Below are positions 1 through 9,800 of a stretch of DNA of 64,000 nt, piece by piece (position 1 is the stretch's first letter; each line of letters starts with the position of its first letter). The translations under genes and the position numbers were made by a program. Origin of the DNA: Pyrinomonas methylaliphatogenes (GTDB lineage Bacteria; Acidobacteriota; Blastocatellia; Pyrinomonadales; Pyrinomonadaceae); assembly GCF_000820845.2 (NCBI RefSeq), contig NZ_CBXV010000004.1, positions 124,001 to 188,000 of the forward strand, written 5' to 3'. Below the pieces are notes generated by a model. It did no database searches and was not told the DNA's origin. It saw only the letters and a program-made list of their open reading frames with translations.

Positions 1-2092
1 GGAGAAGTTGTCGCAGCGAGAACTCCACGCGCGCTCCCTTTTCGCTCAGCGTGCCATCGTACCAGACGGCGCGTATCTCCGCTGTGTAAGCGGCATCTGG
101 ATCGAGGTTGCGTAGGGTGAAAACGTTCGTCGGAGTGAAACCGAGCGGGCGCCCATTGAGCGCCACCACGTAGCCAGCGACGCCCTGATAAGGCGGGTTC
201 CAGCGCAGATCGACGCCGTCGAGACTGACGCGCTCGATCCACGGATTCGACGGCTCGCGGACCGGATAGCGATAAAACTCCGCCGGTTCGAAAGCGACTT
301 CCCACCGCACTTCGGTCGTCCGCGGCGCGGCGAACTCGATGGTCGCCCAGCCTTGATGGTTGTCGATCTTCACCGGCAGTTCGCCCGCCTCGGTACGTGC
401 GATTGCCTTCTTGATGGCGAAATTCTTCCCGCGCGGAAAGACGAAGCGCAGTTCGTAAGGGTCATCTTTGATAACTCTGCTTCGCCCTGAATAGGAATGG
501 GTCGCCGGATCGTAGCGCTGGTCCAGTAGATCGACCCAGCCTTGGGTGATATGTCGACTGGTCGAAATCAGTTGGATGCGATCTTCATCGGGCAGAAGCG
601 TAAGCACGCGGCAGCTCGCCGGGTTGAGTTCGATCGTCATCCCGTGTTCCCACGCTCCCAGATATTCGCGGTTCCAGAAGTCGAAGATGTGGACCGGGCG
701 ATTAGCCGGAAGCCCCAGCTCCTGCCAATTCAAATAGACGAGCGATGGACGATCCTCGTCGTAATTGAAGATGCCGACGACATCGTACTGCCGATCGAGA
801 TGTTTGATCTTCAGATCGAAGATCCGTTTATCTCGCTCAGCCGGGAAGAGGTCGAGCGGTCTGATGTCGACGGCGGGATAGATGCGGCGCAAAAGTTCGA
901 CCCGCTCTTCCGGCAGATCCATCAACCGGTCGCTCGTCAAGAGGGCTTGACCCGTCAATCCTTGCAGCGTCGCCCAGGCGCGCGCTTGCTCTAAGGGAAG
1001 CGGCGGGCGCACGACGAAGACATCGGGGTCCGTGTACCAAGCGATGTTGTGCAGAAAGTAGTATTGCATCGTGGCGCGAAGCGCGTACTTGAAGCCGTTC
1101 CATGCGGCGACGATGTCCGTGCCGGTGCGCGAGCCGTTCATGATCCCGATGCCTTCGAGCGGGATGCCCCAACAGCCAAGCAGATAGCTATCCGGGCCGA
1201 TCGCCGAACGGATGCTCGCCAGCGTCTTACGATAGAGCGCAACCGGATCCTCGGTCTGATCCTTCATGAAGGCGCGCTTCGTCCGATACTCGCGAACGAC
1301 GATCGGTTGGCCATCTATCTTGAAATACTCATATCCCCAACGTTTGAGCGTGCGGAAGAGATCCTTCAGATACTCGCGAGCTTCTGGAGTCGAGGGATCG
1401 ACAAGATAACGTCCCTCCCATGTGCTCGAGGCCGACGATCCATCCTCTTTGAGCAGGAAGACGCGCGGATGGCTCTTGACGACTTGCTCGTTGCTCTGTC
1501 CGTGCGGCGCGAGCCAGATGCCCGGCTTCAGTCCGAGTTCTTTGATATAAGCGGCGAGCCCATCCAGCCCGCTCGGGAAGCGCGCCGCATTGACTTTGGT
1601 CCAGTCGCGGTTGTCGCTTTGACCGCGCCCGGCGCCTTGCCATCCGTCGTCGATCTGCACGTATTGCGCGCCATAATCCTTGAGGTTACGCGCGATCCAC
1701 TCCGCGTTACGTCTGACTTCGGTTTCGTTGATCTCTTGGTAGTAGTAATACCACGAACACCAGCCCGCTGGCGGGAGAGGGAAGTGCGATTTATCTATCG
1801 GCGCGAAGTATCTTACGCGAAGTCTATCTTTGTAGTAACCTTTGATAACCGTCCCGTCTTTCAACCGCAGTTCGTCTGCCGCGGGATCGAAGACTCCATC
1901 GGCCAGCGGCGTGTCGACATCGCCGAGCGTCATCACGAAGAGGTCCTTGTTCGTCCCGTCTTTGATCCTCGCCTGAATGGGGTGGGGCCACGCCCGTGCC
2001 GGAGAGGTCTGCGCGACGAGCGGCGCGCAGATCATCGCGTGCGCGACCAAACAGCAGGCGAGCAGTTTAACTTTTTGCGAAACGATGCGCAT
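1..2092 (-). CDS. Alpha-galactosidase-like glycoside hydrolase (GH27/GH36 clan), 3' end outside window
   Basis: About 697 codons are visible and the C-terminus lies beyond the left edge. A hydrophobic N-terminal signal ends near VAQT (residue 28), so the enzyme is exported. The barrel carries GWCSWYYY (110-117), QIDDGWQ (146-152) and FKID with the likely nucleophile Asp260; SRTGTD (Asp326) is the likely acid/base. This is the clan GH-D layout. A fibronectin-III-like domain follows near the visible end (SNPWIERVSLDG onward). It probably removes terminal alpha-galactose from oligosaccharides. The ATG at 2092 follows a GGAGG placed inside the end of the upstream GH97 gene, only 3 bases away, so the two are translationally coupled. 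It is the fifth gene of the leftward fucoside-degradation operon. The exact substrate is not certain. Confidence 0.85.
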   Translation of the reverse strand, partial: MRIVSQKVKLLACCLVAHAMICAPLVAQTSPARAWPHPIQARIKDGTNKDLFVMTLGDVDTPLADGVFDPAADELRLKDGTVIKGYYKDRLRVRYFAPIDKSHFPLPPAGWCSWYYYYQEINETEVRRNAEWIARNLKDYGAQYVQIDDGWQGAGRGQSDNRDWTKVNAARFPSGLDGLAAYIKELGLKPGIWLAPHGQSNEQVVKSHPRVFLLKEDGSSASSTWEGRYLVDPSTPEAREYLKDLFRTLKRWGYEYFKIDGQPIVVREYRTKRAFMKDQTEDPVALYRKTLASIRSAIGPDSYLLGCWGIPLEGIGIMNGSRTGTDIVAAWNGFKYALRATMQYYFLHNIAWYTDPDVFVVRPPLPLEQARAWATLQGLTGQALLTSDRLMDLPEERVELLRRIYPAVDIRPLDLFPAERDKRIFDLKIKHLDRQYDVVGIFNYDEDRPSLVYLNWQELGLPANRPVHIFDFWNREYLGAWEHGMTIELNPASCRVLTLLPDEDRIQLISTSRHITQGWVDLLDQRYDPATHSYSGRSRVIKDDPYELRFVFPRGKNFAIKKAIARTEAGELPVKIDNHQGWATIEFAAPRTTEVRWEVAFEPAEFYRYPVREPSNPWIERVSLDGVDLRWNPPYQGVAGYVVALNGRPLGFTPTNVFTLRNLDPDAAYTAEIRAVWYDGTLSEKGARVEFSLRQLL

Positions 2093-2095
2093 GGT

Positions 2096-4027
2096 TTACC
2101 TCCTCATCGCTTGGACTTCGAGCTTGCCGATGAAACCGCCTCCCGCGCGAAGCGCGATCGTCAAATCATCACGGCGCGTTAGGATGGCGCGTTCTATGAC
2201 TACAGCTGCCGCTTCGTCCGGCTGATCGCGGACGAGCAGAGCTGCGTATCTCGCCGCATCGAGGAATGAGAGCGGAAGGCGCACGGTCCGCGCCGCCGGA
2301 CCGTTCATGATCGCCAGAAACCACGTCTCGCCGCGCCGCCGCGCGAACGCCGCGATCTCGCCTATTCTAGAGAGCGGCAGCGCGATCGTCTCATCCCACA
2401 CGCTGGGGAGGCTCCGAATCATCTCGACCGCCGGATGGTCGAGGATCTTCTGCGGATGGGCCGCGAAAGTGAGAAGCGGAGAGGTGAAGACTGCGGCGCT
2501 GGCGATCTGATGCGCCCAACTCGTCTCGGCGCGCCGCGCGCCGAAATGCATGGGAGTGTAATCGGCTGGTCCAGCTAGGAAACGCGTGAACGGCAACGTC
2601 GTATCGTGTTGAGCGCGCGTCGCCATCCGACTGTACTCCATGCCGCGAACGGCTTCGCGCGTCAATTCGTTGGGCCACGTGCGCATTTCGCCCGTCGGTT
2701 TATTGGCGCCGTGAAAGTTGATCATGATCTGAAATTCGGCGGCTTCGCGAAGTAGAGCCTGATAGAGATCTATTATCTCTTTGGCTTCGTGGTCGAAAAA
2801 GTCTATCTTCGCGCCGACCGCCCCCACGTCGCGACATAGCTCGAAGAATTGGCGCCGCGCTTCCGGCGTCCGCAGTTCGCGGCTGTGTTTCCACAACCAG
2901 ATCCCAACGCCTTGCCCTCTTGAGTAAGCGGCGAGTTCGCGCACCTGTTGGACGGGCCATCGTTGCCAGAAGCCTTCGACGATGTTGTATTCGAACCCAA
3001 GTTGTCCGGCGAGCCTGGAGAACTCTTTCATCCCTTCGAGCGTATTGTCGCCGCCGTCGAGATAGCGCCAGACGGCGCGGCCCGGCTTGATCCACGGCGT
3101 GTTGAAACCGGCGGGGAAGAGCTTGGGATCAGGCGGAGGCGAGACGTTATGGATGATATCGCAATTGACCAAAGTGTTGAGATCGGCGCCGATCATCACA
3201 ACGCGCCATGGCGAGATGATCGTCCCACCGATCGCCGCCGGGACGGATAGACGTTTCGCTTCTTCCGTGCCGTACCTCAAATTGAACGGGTAACTGACGG
3301 GATGCAGGTGAGCCAAGCGCAAGGCGAATCCGCCCTCGCCATCCGCTTGCAGGCCCATCCCGCTATAGTTGATCAAGGCGGCTTCGGTGATGCTGGCGTA
3401 ACCTGCGCCGTTCGGCAGTTCGATCGTCAAGGGCGGAGCGGCCCACTCTCCACGGCTGACGGCGGAGAGCGCCTTCTTCGTGTAGATCCCTTCATAATGT
3501 CCTTCGAAGCCGTGGTACCAGACGGCGCTTCCCGCGGGAAGTTTGAAGCCCGTCGTTTCATCCACGACCTTGGGGCGATCATCGCCGGGCACGATGTAAC
3601 GAAAGGCGATCCCATCATCGAAGGCGCGCGCTTCCAAGCGATAGGCGATCCCGCTGGCGCGATCTTTGAGGAAGATGATCGCGCCGCGACAATCGTTGAT
3701 GGCCTCCGCGTGGACTCCGCGCCACGGGTATCTCTCCTTGAGGCGGTAAACTTCGACTCGCTCGACCTCGACCTCCGCGCAGAGATCACGACCATCGACG
3801 CTGATCCCAAGCGGCGAACGCTCGATGACAGCGCGCCTTTTGAAGGTCACCAGATAGTGCAAGCGCGGGCTCCTGCGCCAAAAAAGAGTGAACTTGATAT
3901 CACCCTGCGGACTCGTGATCTCGATCGGATCCGAAGGCGCAGCGAAAGTCGCTTTCGATCCGACGCCCAGCGCCGGGACGGCCAACGCGGCGGAAAGGAA
4001 CGTGCGACGAGAACATAGAGCACACAT
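2096..4027 (-). CDS. Glycoside hydrolase family 97 protein (retaining, alpha-galactosidase-like)
   Basis: 643 aa. The N-terminus has a Tat-type signal (CSRRTFLSAALAVPALG), predicting folded export. An N-terminal beta-sandwich (about 35-285) precedes a TIM barrel. The segment GAKIDFFDHE puts Asp409 where retaining GH97 enzymes (the BtGH97b alpha-galactosidase type) hold the nucleophile; the inverting SusB type uses glutamates instead. The NFHGANKPTGE and WPNE segments are also family-typical. Taken with the next gene, two alpha-galactosidase-type enzymes may act on the same glycan. The start at 4027 follows a GGGGA about 10 bases upstream. It sits 15 bp after the alginate-lyase-like gene in the same leftward operon. 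Family assignment is firm, substrate inferred. Confidence 0.85.
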   Translation of the reverse strand: MCALCSRRTFLSAALAVPALGVGSKATFAAPSDPIEITSPQGDIKFTLFWRRSPRLHYLVTFKRRAVIERSPLGISVDGRDLCAEVEVERVEVYRLKERYPWRGVHAEAINDCRGAIIFLKDRASGIAYRLEARAFDDGIAFRYIVPGDDRPKVVDETTGFKLPAGSAVWYHGFEGHYEGIYTKKALSAVSRGEWAAPPLTIELPNGAGYASITEAALINYSGMGLQADGEGGFALRLAHLHPVSYPFNLRYGTEEAKRLSVPAAIGGTIISPWRVVMIGADLNTLVNCDIIHNVSPPPDPKLFPAGFNTPWIKPGRAVWRYLDGGDNTLEGMKEFSRLAGQLGFEYNIVEGFWQRWPVQQVRELAAYSRGQGVGIWLWKHSRELRTPEARRQFFELCRDVGAVGAKIDFFDHEAKEIIDLYQALLREAAEFQIMINFHGANKPTGEMRTWPNELTREAVRGMEYSRMATRAQHDTTLPFTRFLAGPADYTPMHFGARRAETSWAHQIASAAVFTSPLLTFAAHPQKILDHPAVEMIRSLPSVWDETIALPLSRIGEIAAFARRRGETWFLAIMNGPAARTVRLPLSFLDAARYAALLVRDQPDEAAAVVIERAILTRRDDLTIALRAGGGFIGKLEVQAMRR

Positions 4028-4042
4028 CGTGAAGCATCCCCT

Positions 4043-5263
4043 TCATGGATTCGGGTAAAGCAATCGTTCTAGATCGCTCGGCGCGGCGCGCGGCACTTTC
4101 GCCACCATCGCCCTATACTTTTCGTCTTTGTATTTGACGGCGGCGCGGCGCAGCAGCGGAAAGAGCTCTTGAGGCGTCCATGCGGTGATCTGCTGATACG
4201 GCCACTTCCTCTCTCCGATGGCGAAGGGGAAGAGATATTCGAGGGCGCGGCGAATGCTGCGCCCATCGGCGGTTTGGTAGTTCCAAAGATCCACGCCGAC
4301 GTTCTCCGCGAGCGCGGCCAATAGCATCAGCCCTTCGAGATTCCCGACGCTGTAACTCCAAGAGCGCGTCCGCGCCAGCTCGAGCGGTTGGCGACCGTCG
4401 GGTTCGATCTGTCGGGCGATCCTCTTCTGTCGCGCCGTTAGCAGGATCTCCGTCGCTAATTCGCGTTTTCCGAGGAAGAGCGCGAACGAGGCAACTTGTG
4501 CGTCGTAATAGGTCCCGTGATTGTTCTCGGCGGCTGCTTCGTCGCGCCCGTTCTTGCTTTCGCGCATCCATCGGAGAAAGCGCGCGAACCAATCTTCGAG
4601 GCCGCGTTGATCGTCAGTGGTCCAAGATTTCGACCCGGCCAGTAGCCCGATCGCATCGACCACGCGGATCAAACCGCGCGTTTCGATCAAGCCTATGCCA
4701 CGCCCGGTGGTTACGCCGGGGATGGCCTGTGCATATTGCAAGTGCGGGTTCATGCGCGTACGCGCATCGAGAAACCACGCGCGAAGCAGTTGCGTCGCTT
4801 TTGCCGCGTAAACTTCATCGCCGCGAAGATAGTAGGCGAGCGCGAGCGTGTAAACGGCAGCGACCATCTGGTCCAGTTCGCGATGGTCCGAAATGCGGTC
4901 GATCTCCGGATTGCGTTCGCCGTCGCGGCGCACGTAGGGGAGCCCGTTAGGGGTGCGAGGATTGGGCCAGAAATATGGCGCTTGGCTCATGTAGTCGTGT
5001 TTGTCGCCGCTCGGCGGAACGGTCATTTTGTGCGTGACGGAGAACGGACCGGCGCGAAGCGCTCGTCGCGCCTCGGCTTCGAGCGCGGCGAGCGCTGGGG
5101 CGAAAGTCCGATCGCCAGAAGCGATGCGCCGCTTAACGGTCACGAGCCACTGCGCGTCGGTCGCATAGACCTGCGGGCGAGCGATTTGAAGGGCCTGCGC
5201 GCTTGCGCCCAGGAGAAGGATCGAGACCGAACAGCTCTTCATCAACGCATAGACCTTTCGCAT
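4043..5263 (-). CDS. Alginate lyase-like polysaccharide lyase family protein
   Basis: 406 aa with a signal peptide (hydrophobic SVSILLLGASAQA after MRKVYALMKSC). The rest is an (alpha/alpha) toroid of the alginate lyase superfamily (PF05426): YFWPNP near 97-102, the RRDGERNPE segment near 112-120, and ENNHGTYYDAQ with the Asn247-Asn248-His249 triplet typical of the catalytic region. Family members cleave uronate-containing glycans or remain uncharacterised, so alginate itself is not proven. Its place between a fucosidase and a GH97 enzyme suggests the operon targets a fucose-bearing, possibly uronate-containing polysaccharide. A 197-bp gap separates it from the fucosidase gene upstream, and I see no clear promoter there. 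Confidence 0.8.
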   Translation of the reverse strand: MRKVYALMKSCSVSILLLGASAQALQIARPQVYATDAQWLVTVKRRIASGDRTFAPALAALEAEARRALRAGPFSVTHKMTVPPSGDKHDYMSQAPYFWPNPRTPNGLPYVRRDGERNPEIDRISDHRELDQMVAAVYTLALAYYLRGDEVYAAKATQLLRAWFLDARTRMNPHLQYAQAIPGVTTGRGIGLIETRGLIRVVDAIGLLAGSKSWTTDDQRGLEDWFARFLRWMRESKNGRDEAAAENNHGTYYDAQVASFALFLGKRELATEILLTARQKRIARQIEPDGRQPLELARTRSWSYSVGNLEGLMLLAALAENVGVDLWNYQTADGRSIRRALEYLFPFAIGERKWPYQQITAWTPQELFPLLRRAAVKYKDEKYRAMVAKVPRAAPSDLERLLYPNP

Positions 5264-5460
5264 AGCGAAAAGACCATCCTCCCTTTCGCTAGAACATCTT
5301 TATCGCCCTTAGCCGATCGAGATCCGCTCGGCGGGCCCTCACGCGAAATTTGGGCGGCACGCCCTTGAACGCGGCGCTCGTAAAGCTCGGGATTTCGCGC
5401 CGCATCGGTAACCTTCTTTCGCTCACTCTCCATCTCCCTTCGCGTCGTTCGACATCTTCA

Positions 5461-6798
5461 TCAGACGTTTCCTCGCGGCCTTTTGCGCACGAAGATCTCA
5501 TCTTGCCGCGGTTCCGATTCGCATTCGATGGCGAGCGTCGTGATGGGATCGTCTGGCGGGTGCGGCGGTAGCCCGGTGAAACGGACGCGATAGGCATCCT
5601 GTTGGAAGTCAACCTTTTGCCCGGTGGCGAACAGGTGGGCCGCTTTGACCTTCGTCATCAGGCCGGCAATCGCCACTTCGCTGCCGGGCCAGAAATGGAC
5701 GTGCATGTAGAGCGTATTGCCGCGGCGCGTGAAGTTGGCATAGCGCGAGCGGCGCGGCTGGCAACGATCGGTCCCGTAGATGGTCTGCCCGTTGCGCTCC
5801 ATCCACTGGCCCACCTTTTCGAGGATGCGCACCGATTCTTCCGGGACCGAACCGTCGGCTTTAGGCCCGATGTTGAGCAGATAGTTGCCGCCATCGCGCG
5901 CGCAGGTGATCAGATTGCGCAGGATCGTCTTCGGGCTCTTCCAGTTATCGTCCGCCGCGTGATAGCCCCAACTGTCGTTCATCGTCATGCAGGTTTCCCA
6001 AGCGCGTCCGGCCTCCGCCGCTTCGATGCGTTGTTCGGGAGTTGAAAAATCGCCGGGGAGCTTGTTGCGGTTGTTGACTATGATGTCGGGTTGTAGCTCG
6101 AAGACCATGCGGTTCATCTTCTCCGATTCCCAACCCTTAGCATCCAGCGGCCACGCCACGTCGTACCAGAGGATGTCGATCTTGCCGTAATTGGTCATCA
6201 GTTCGCGTATCTGCGTGTGGATGTATTCGACGAACCTCTTACGGGCCGCTTCGTCTTCGGCGCAACGCGCGCCGTCCGGATGGTGCCAGTCCATCAACGA
6301 GTAGTAGAAACCGACGCGCAGACCTTCGGCGCGCGCCGCTTCGACGAACTCGCGGACGAGATCGCGACCGGCAGCCTGTTTCGGCGCACAGTAGTTGGTT
6401 GTCTGCGTCTCGAAGAGACAGAAGCCTTCGTGATGTTTGGTCGTCAAGACCATGTACTTCTGCCCTGCGCGGCGCGCAAGGCGCGCCCACTCGCGCGGCG
6501 CACCGGGGCGCGGATTGAAACGTTTGGCGAGTTGCTCGTATTCGGAGACGGGAATGCCTTCCATCTCCATGACCCATTCGTGTCGCCCGAGGACGCTGTA
6601 CAGCCCCCAGTGGATGAACATCCCGAACTTCGCTTCGTGCCACCAGCGCATGCGACGTTCGCGGTCGCGGGCATAGGGATCTTCTTGCGCTGAAGCGGGC
6701 GAGGTCTGCGCCAGATCGAGCGGCGCGGTCGCGGCGGTGATCGCGCCCGCGCCGAGCAGCTTGATGCATTCGCGCCGCGATAATCTGTTCCCCTTCAT
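5461..6798 (-). CDS. Alpha-L-fucosidase, GH29
   Basis: 445 aa. A Tat-like leader (SRRECIKLLGAGAI) predicts export. GH29 signatures run in order: FGMFIHWGLYS (58-68), EWARLAR, KYMVLTTKHHEGFCLF (115-129), VGFYYSLMDWHHP (162-174) and KIDILWYDVAWP (206-217), where Asp213 is the expected catalytic nucleophile. GH29 releases L-fucose from glycans by a retaining mechanism. The gene lies 17 bp downstream of the TonB-dependent receptor gene, in the operon divergent from the L-fucose catabolic genes, so it most likely supplies the L-fucose imported and oxidised by those gene products. Confidence 0.95.
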   Translation of the reverse strand: MKGNRLSRRECIKLLGAGAITAATAPLDLAQTSPASAQEDPYARDRERRMRWWHEAKFGMFIHWGLYSVLGRHEWVMEMEGIPVSEYEQLAKRFNPRPGAPREWARLARRAGQKYMVLTTKHHEGFCLFETQTTNYCAPKQAAGRDLVREFVEAARAEGLRVGFYYSLMDWHHPDGARCAEDEAARKRFVEYIHTQIRELMTNYGKIDILWYDVAWPLDAKGWESEKMNRMVFELQPDIIVNNRNKLPGDFSTPEQRIEAAEAGRAWETCMTMNDSWGYHAADDNWKSPKTILRNLITCARDGGNYLLNIGPKADGSVPEESVRILEKVGQWMERNGQTIYGTDRCQPRRSRYANFTRRGNTLYMHVHFWPGSEVAIAGLMTKVKAAHLFATGQKVDFQQDAYRVRFTGLPPHPPDDPITTLAIECESEPRQDEIFVRKRPRGNV

Positions 6799-6815
6799 GA
6801 GTCCTCCTTTCCGGA

Positions 6816-9800
6816 TCAGAAACTGAAACGAATCGAGCCCTGCATGACGCGCGGCGGGCGGGCCGAAGTGGCCGCCCCGAAATTGGCGTTGATCTGATTG
6901 CCGTTCGCGTCGAAGATCAACTGCGTATCCACCGCATTGAAGTTCGCGTGGTTGAAGACGTTGTAAGCCTCCCAGCGCAATTGCAGATTGCGTTTTTCGC
7001 CGAGACGGATGTTCTTGAAAAGCGACATGTCCCAGTTGTTGACGCCCGGAAGGCGCGCCACGTTCCGCGGCATGTTGCCGAAATCGCCGCGCGCGGGACG
7101 CGCGAAAGCCGAAGCATCGACGAACACGGGCGTCCCATCAGCCGCGCGCTTCGGCTCCGATAGGTTCGGATTATGAAGCATGTTGGGGCGCGCGCCGACG
7201 CTTCCTCCGGTGATGTCGAAACTCGGTTGAGTGCTCATGCTCGGCGTGAAAGGTTTGCCGGTGACGAGCGAGGTGATCCCCGATAATTGCCAGCCGTCAA
7301 AAAGCGCTCTGACGAGACGGGTATCCCAAACGCGGCTGAGATTGGGAATGTCCCAAATGTAGTTGAAGGAGAAAATGTGCGTTTGATCGAAGTCGGCTGG
7401 TCCATAGTTCCACGCGCGGTAAGGTCGCCCGAGCGAGACGTCCGACGTGTCGTCGTTGGCGAAATCCATCGCCTTCGACCACGTGTAGGCCAGCCCGAAT
7501 TGGAGTCCGCGCGCATACCGGCGGCTGACTTCGACCTGCATCGCGTGATAGTTGGAGCTGCCGGAATAGGTGTCGATCTGAATCGAGCCGTAGCCGCGAT
7601 AAGGGCGCAAGAAGTTATCCGGATAGACGCTGCCGGTCACCGGATTCCTGTTCTCCGGATGGAGATCGAGGAATCGCGCGCCATCCGGCACCTGATTTAT
7701 GTTGCGCCTTTCTCCGAGATGTCGTCCCAACGTCGATACATAAGAGACGCTGAGCACGGTCCCAAAGCCGACATTTTGCTGGATGCCGATCATGAAGTTG
7801 TATGAGCTCGGCGTCTTCGCGTACCGTTCAAGCCCCAGCACGCTGTCGGGGAAGAGGACCGCTGAGCCGAGCAGATCACCGAGTTGATCGATATAGCCAT
7901 AGAAGATCTGTTGGTTGATCTGCAGCGGCGGTTGCGGAGTGAGATTGCCGACCGATCCGCCGCCGACGCGCGGGCTGTGATAGATGCCGCCCATCGCGCG
8001 AAACACGGTCCGGCCTGTACCAAAAAGATCCCACGCGAAACCGGCGCGCGGCTCCCACTGCACGCCGTCGAGCTCTTTGAAACCTTTCGGATAGTTGGGG
8101 TCGCCTTCGACGACCATGCCGTTATATGGATCGCCAGTGCCGGGAACGATCGCTCCCGCGAAGGCGAGCGGGAGCAGTTGCTTGGTGACCGGATTGATCG
8201 CGCGCCGATTGGCGCTCGGACAGGTGCCGTTCGGCGGGATCGGCGTCGTACAGGCGAAACCGTAAAGCAGCGGGGCTTTGGCCGGATCCCATCGCTCCAA
8301 CACGAAGCCCGCCGCCCGTTTGTCCGCTTGGTACCACTGCGTATGAAAGCCCATGCGCAGACCGTAATTGAGCGTCAGACGGCGATTGACTTTCCACGTA
8401 TCCTGCCCATACCACTGGACCAGCGTCAAGCGAGCGTTGGTCCGGTTGCGCGAGTTGGTCTCGCTGTAGCTGCGGAAGATGCCGAGCAGCGCATTGGCAT
8501 AGGCATAGCCCGTGTTCAGCGGATTGTTCGAATCGTTCTGAAAGCTGAAAGAACCGGACCAGTCGCCGCCATAGCCCTCATCGTTCCTTAAATGCTCGAT
8601 GTAGAGCCCGGCTTTGTAGCTGTGTGTTCCCTGAATGAAGCTGAAGTTGTCGGTGAAGGAGCCGACCAGATCGGCGCCGCGCGAGTTCAAGCGCGCCACC
8701 CAATTGATGTTGGCGGCGTTCGGTACGCCGCCCCAGCTCGTGACGCGCGGGATGATCCCGAGCGGATTCTGGTCCGGATAGAGCTGCGGCGCGGTGTAGC
8801 CGAGGGTCGAACGAAGGATGCGATTGAGCTCGCCGTCGCTCGGGATGAACTCCTCCATGCTGTGGCGCAAACCGACGAACGCTTCATTGACCATGCGTTG
8901 ATTGAGGACGCGCGTCCAGTTGATCGTCATGCCGTTATCTGAGTAACGATAATGGGTCTTCAGTACGCCCCAGCGATTGGTCGCGCCGCTGGGCCAACCG
9001 GGCGTCGAGTAGCCTTCCGTGTCGGAAAGCCACGTCTGTCCCTTCCAGTAGATCGTATCCTTGTCCGTTCTGAAATCGACGCGCGCGACGTTCGATAGCT
9101 TCGGCACGTGCAGACTCTCCTGCATGACATAGTTCGTCCCCGTCTGCGCGAAAGAGCTCTGCGCGTTGGGGAGCGGGAAGAAGTTAAGCAACGCTTGCCC
9201 GCTCTTGTTGATCCTGTCGGGCGGGATGATGTTGCCAGGGAACGGCTGCCCGGTGAGCGGATCGCGGATGACGATCAGTTGACCTGATTGGGTGAAGGTC
9301 TGCGAAAAATCGCCGCGCCGTTCGCGCTCGGTCGGGACGGTGACGCGCACGGGACTGACGGGCGTGATCGTGTAAGGGCGCTCGATCGAGTAGAAGAAGA
9401 AGAGGCGCTTGCGATCGCGATTGGGAAAGAGCTTCGGTATCTGAACAGGTCCTCCAAGATTCGCGCCCCACGTGTTATGACGATAGAGCGGGCGCGGCAG
9501 CCCGTTCTTGTTGTTGAAGAAGTTGTTGGCATTCAACGCCTCGTTACGAATGTAGTAGTAGGCGCTGCCGTGATAATCGCGCCCGCCGCTTTTGGTGACG
9601 ACGTTGATCTGCGCGCCACCTTGATTGCCGTATTCGGCGGCATAGTTGTTGAGCAGGACTTTGACTTCGGCAATGGCGTCCATGTTGATCGTGTGGCTCA
9701 GGCGATTCGAGCCGCTCACGTCATTGCCCATCAGGCCATCAACGGTGGCCAGCGCGGAACGAGCGCGCATCCCGCCGATGTTGGGGATCACCTGACCGAA

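Noticed and set aside
1049-2182. 377-codon open frame on the plus strand
   Set aside because: It lies antisense to the alpha-galactosidase gene, whose minus-strand translation has clear family motifs and a signal peptide; long antisense frames are common in GC-rich DNA.
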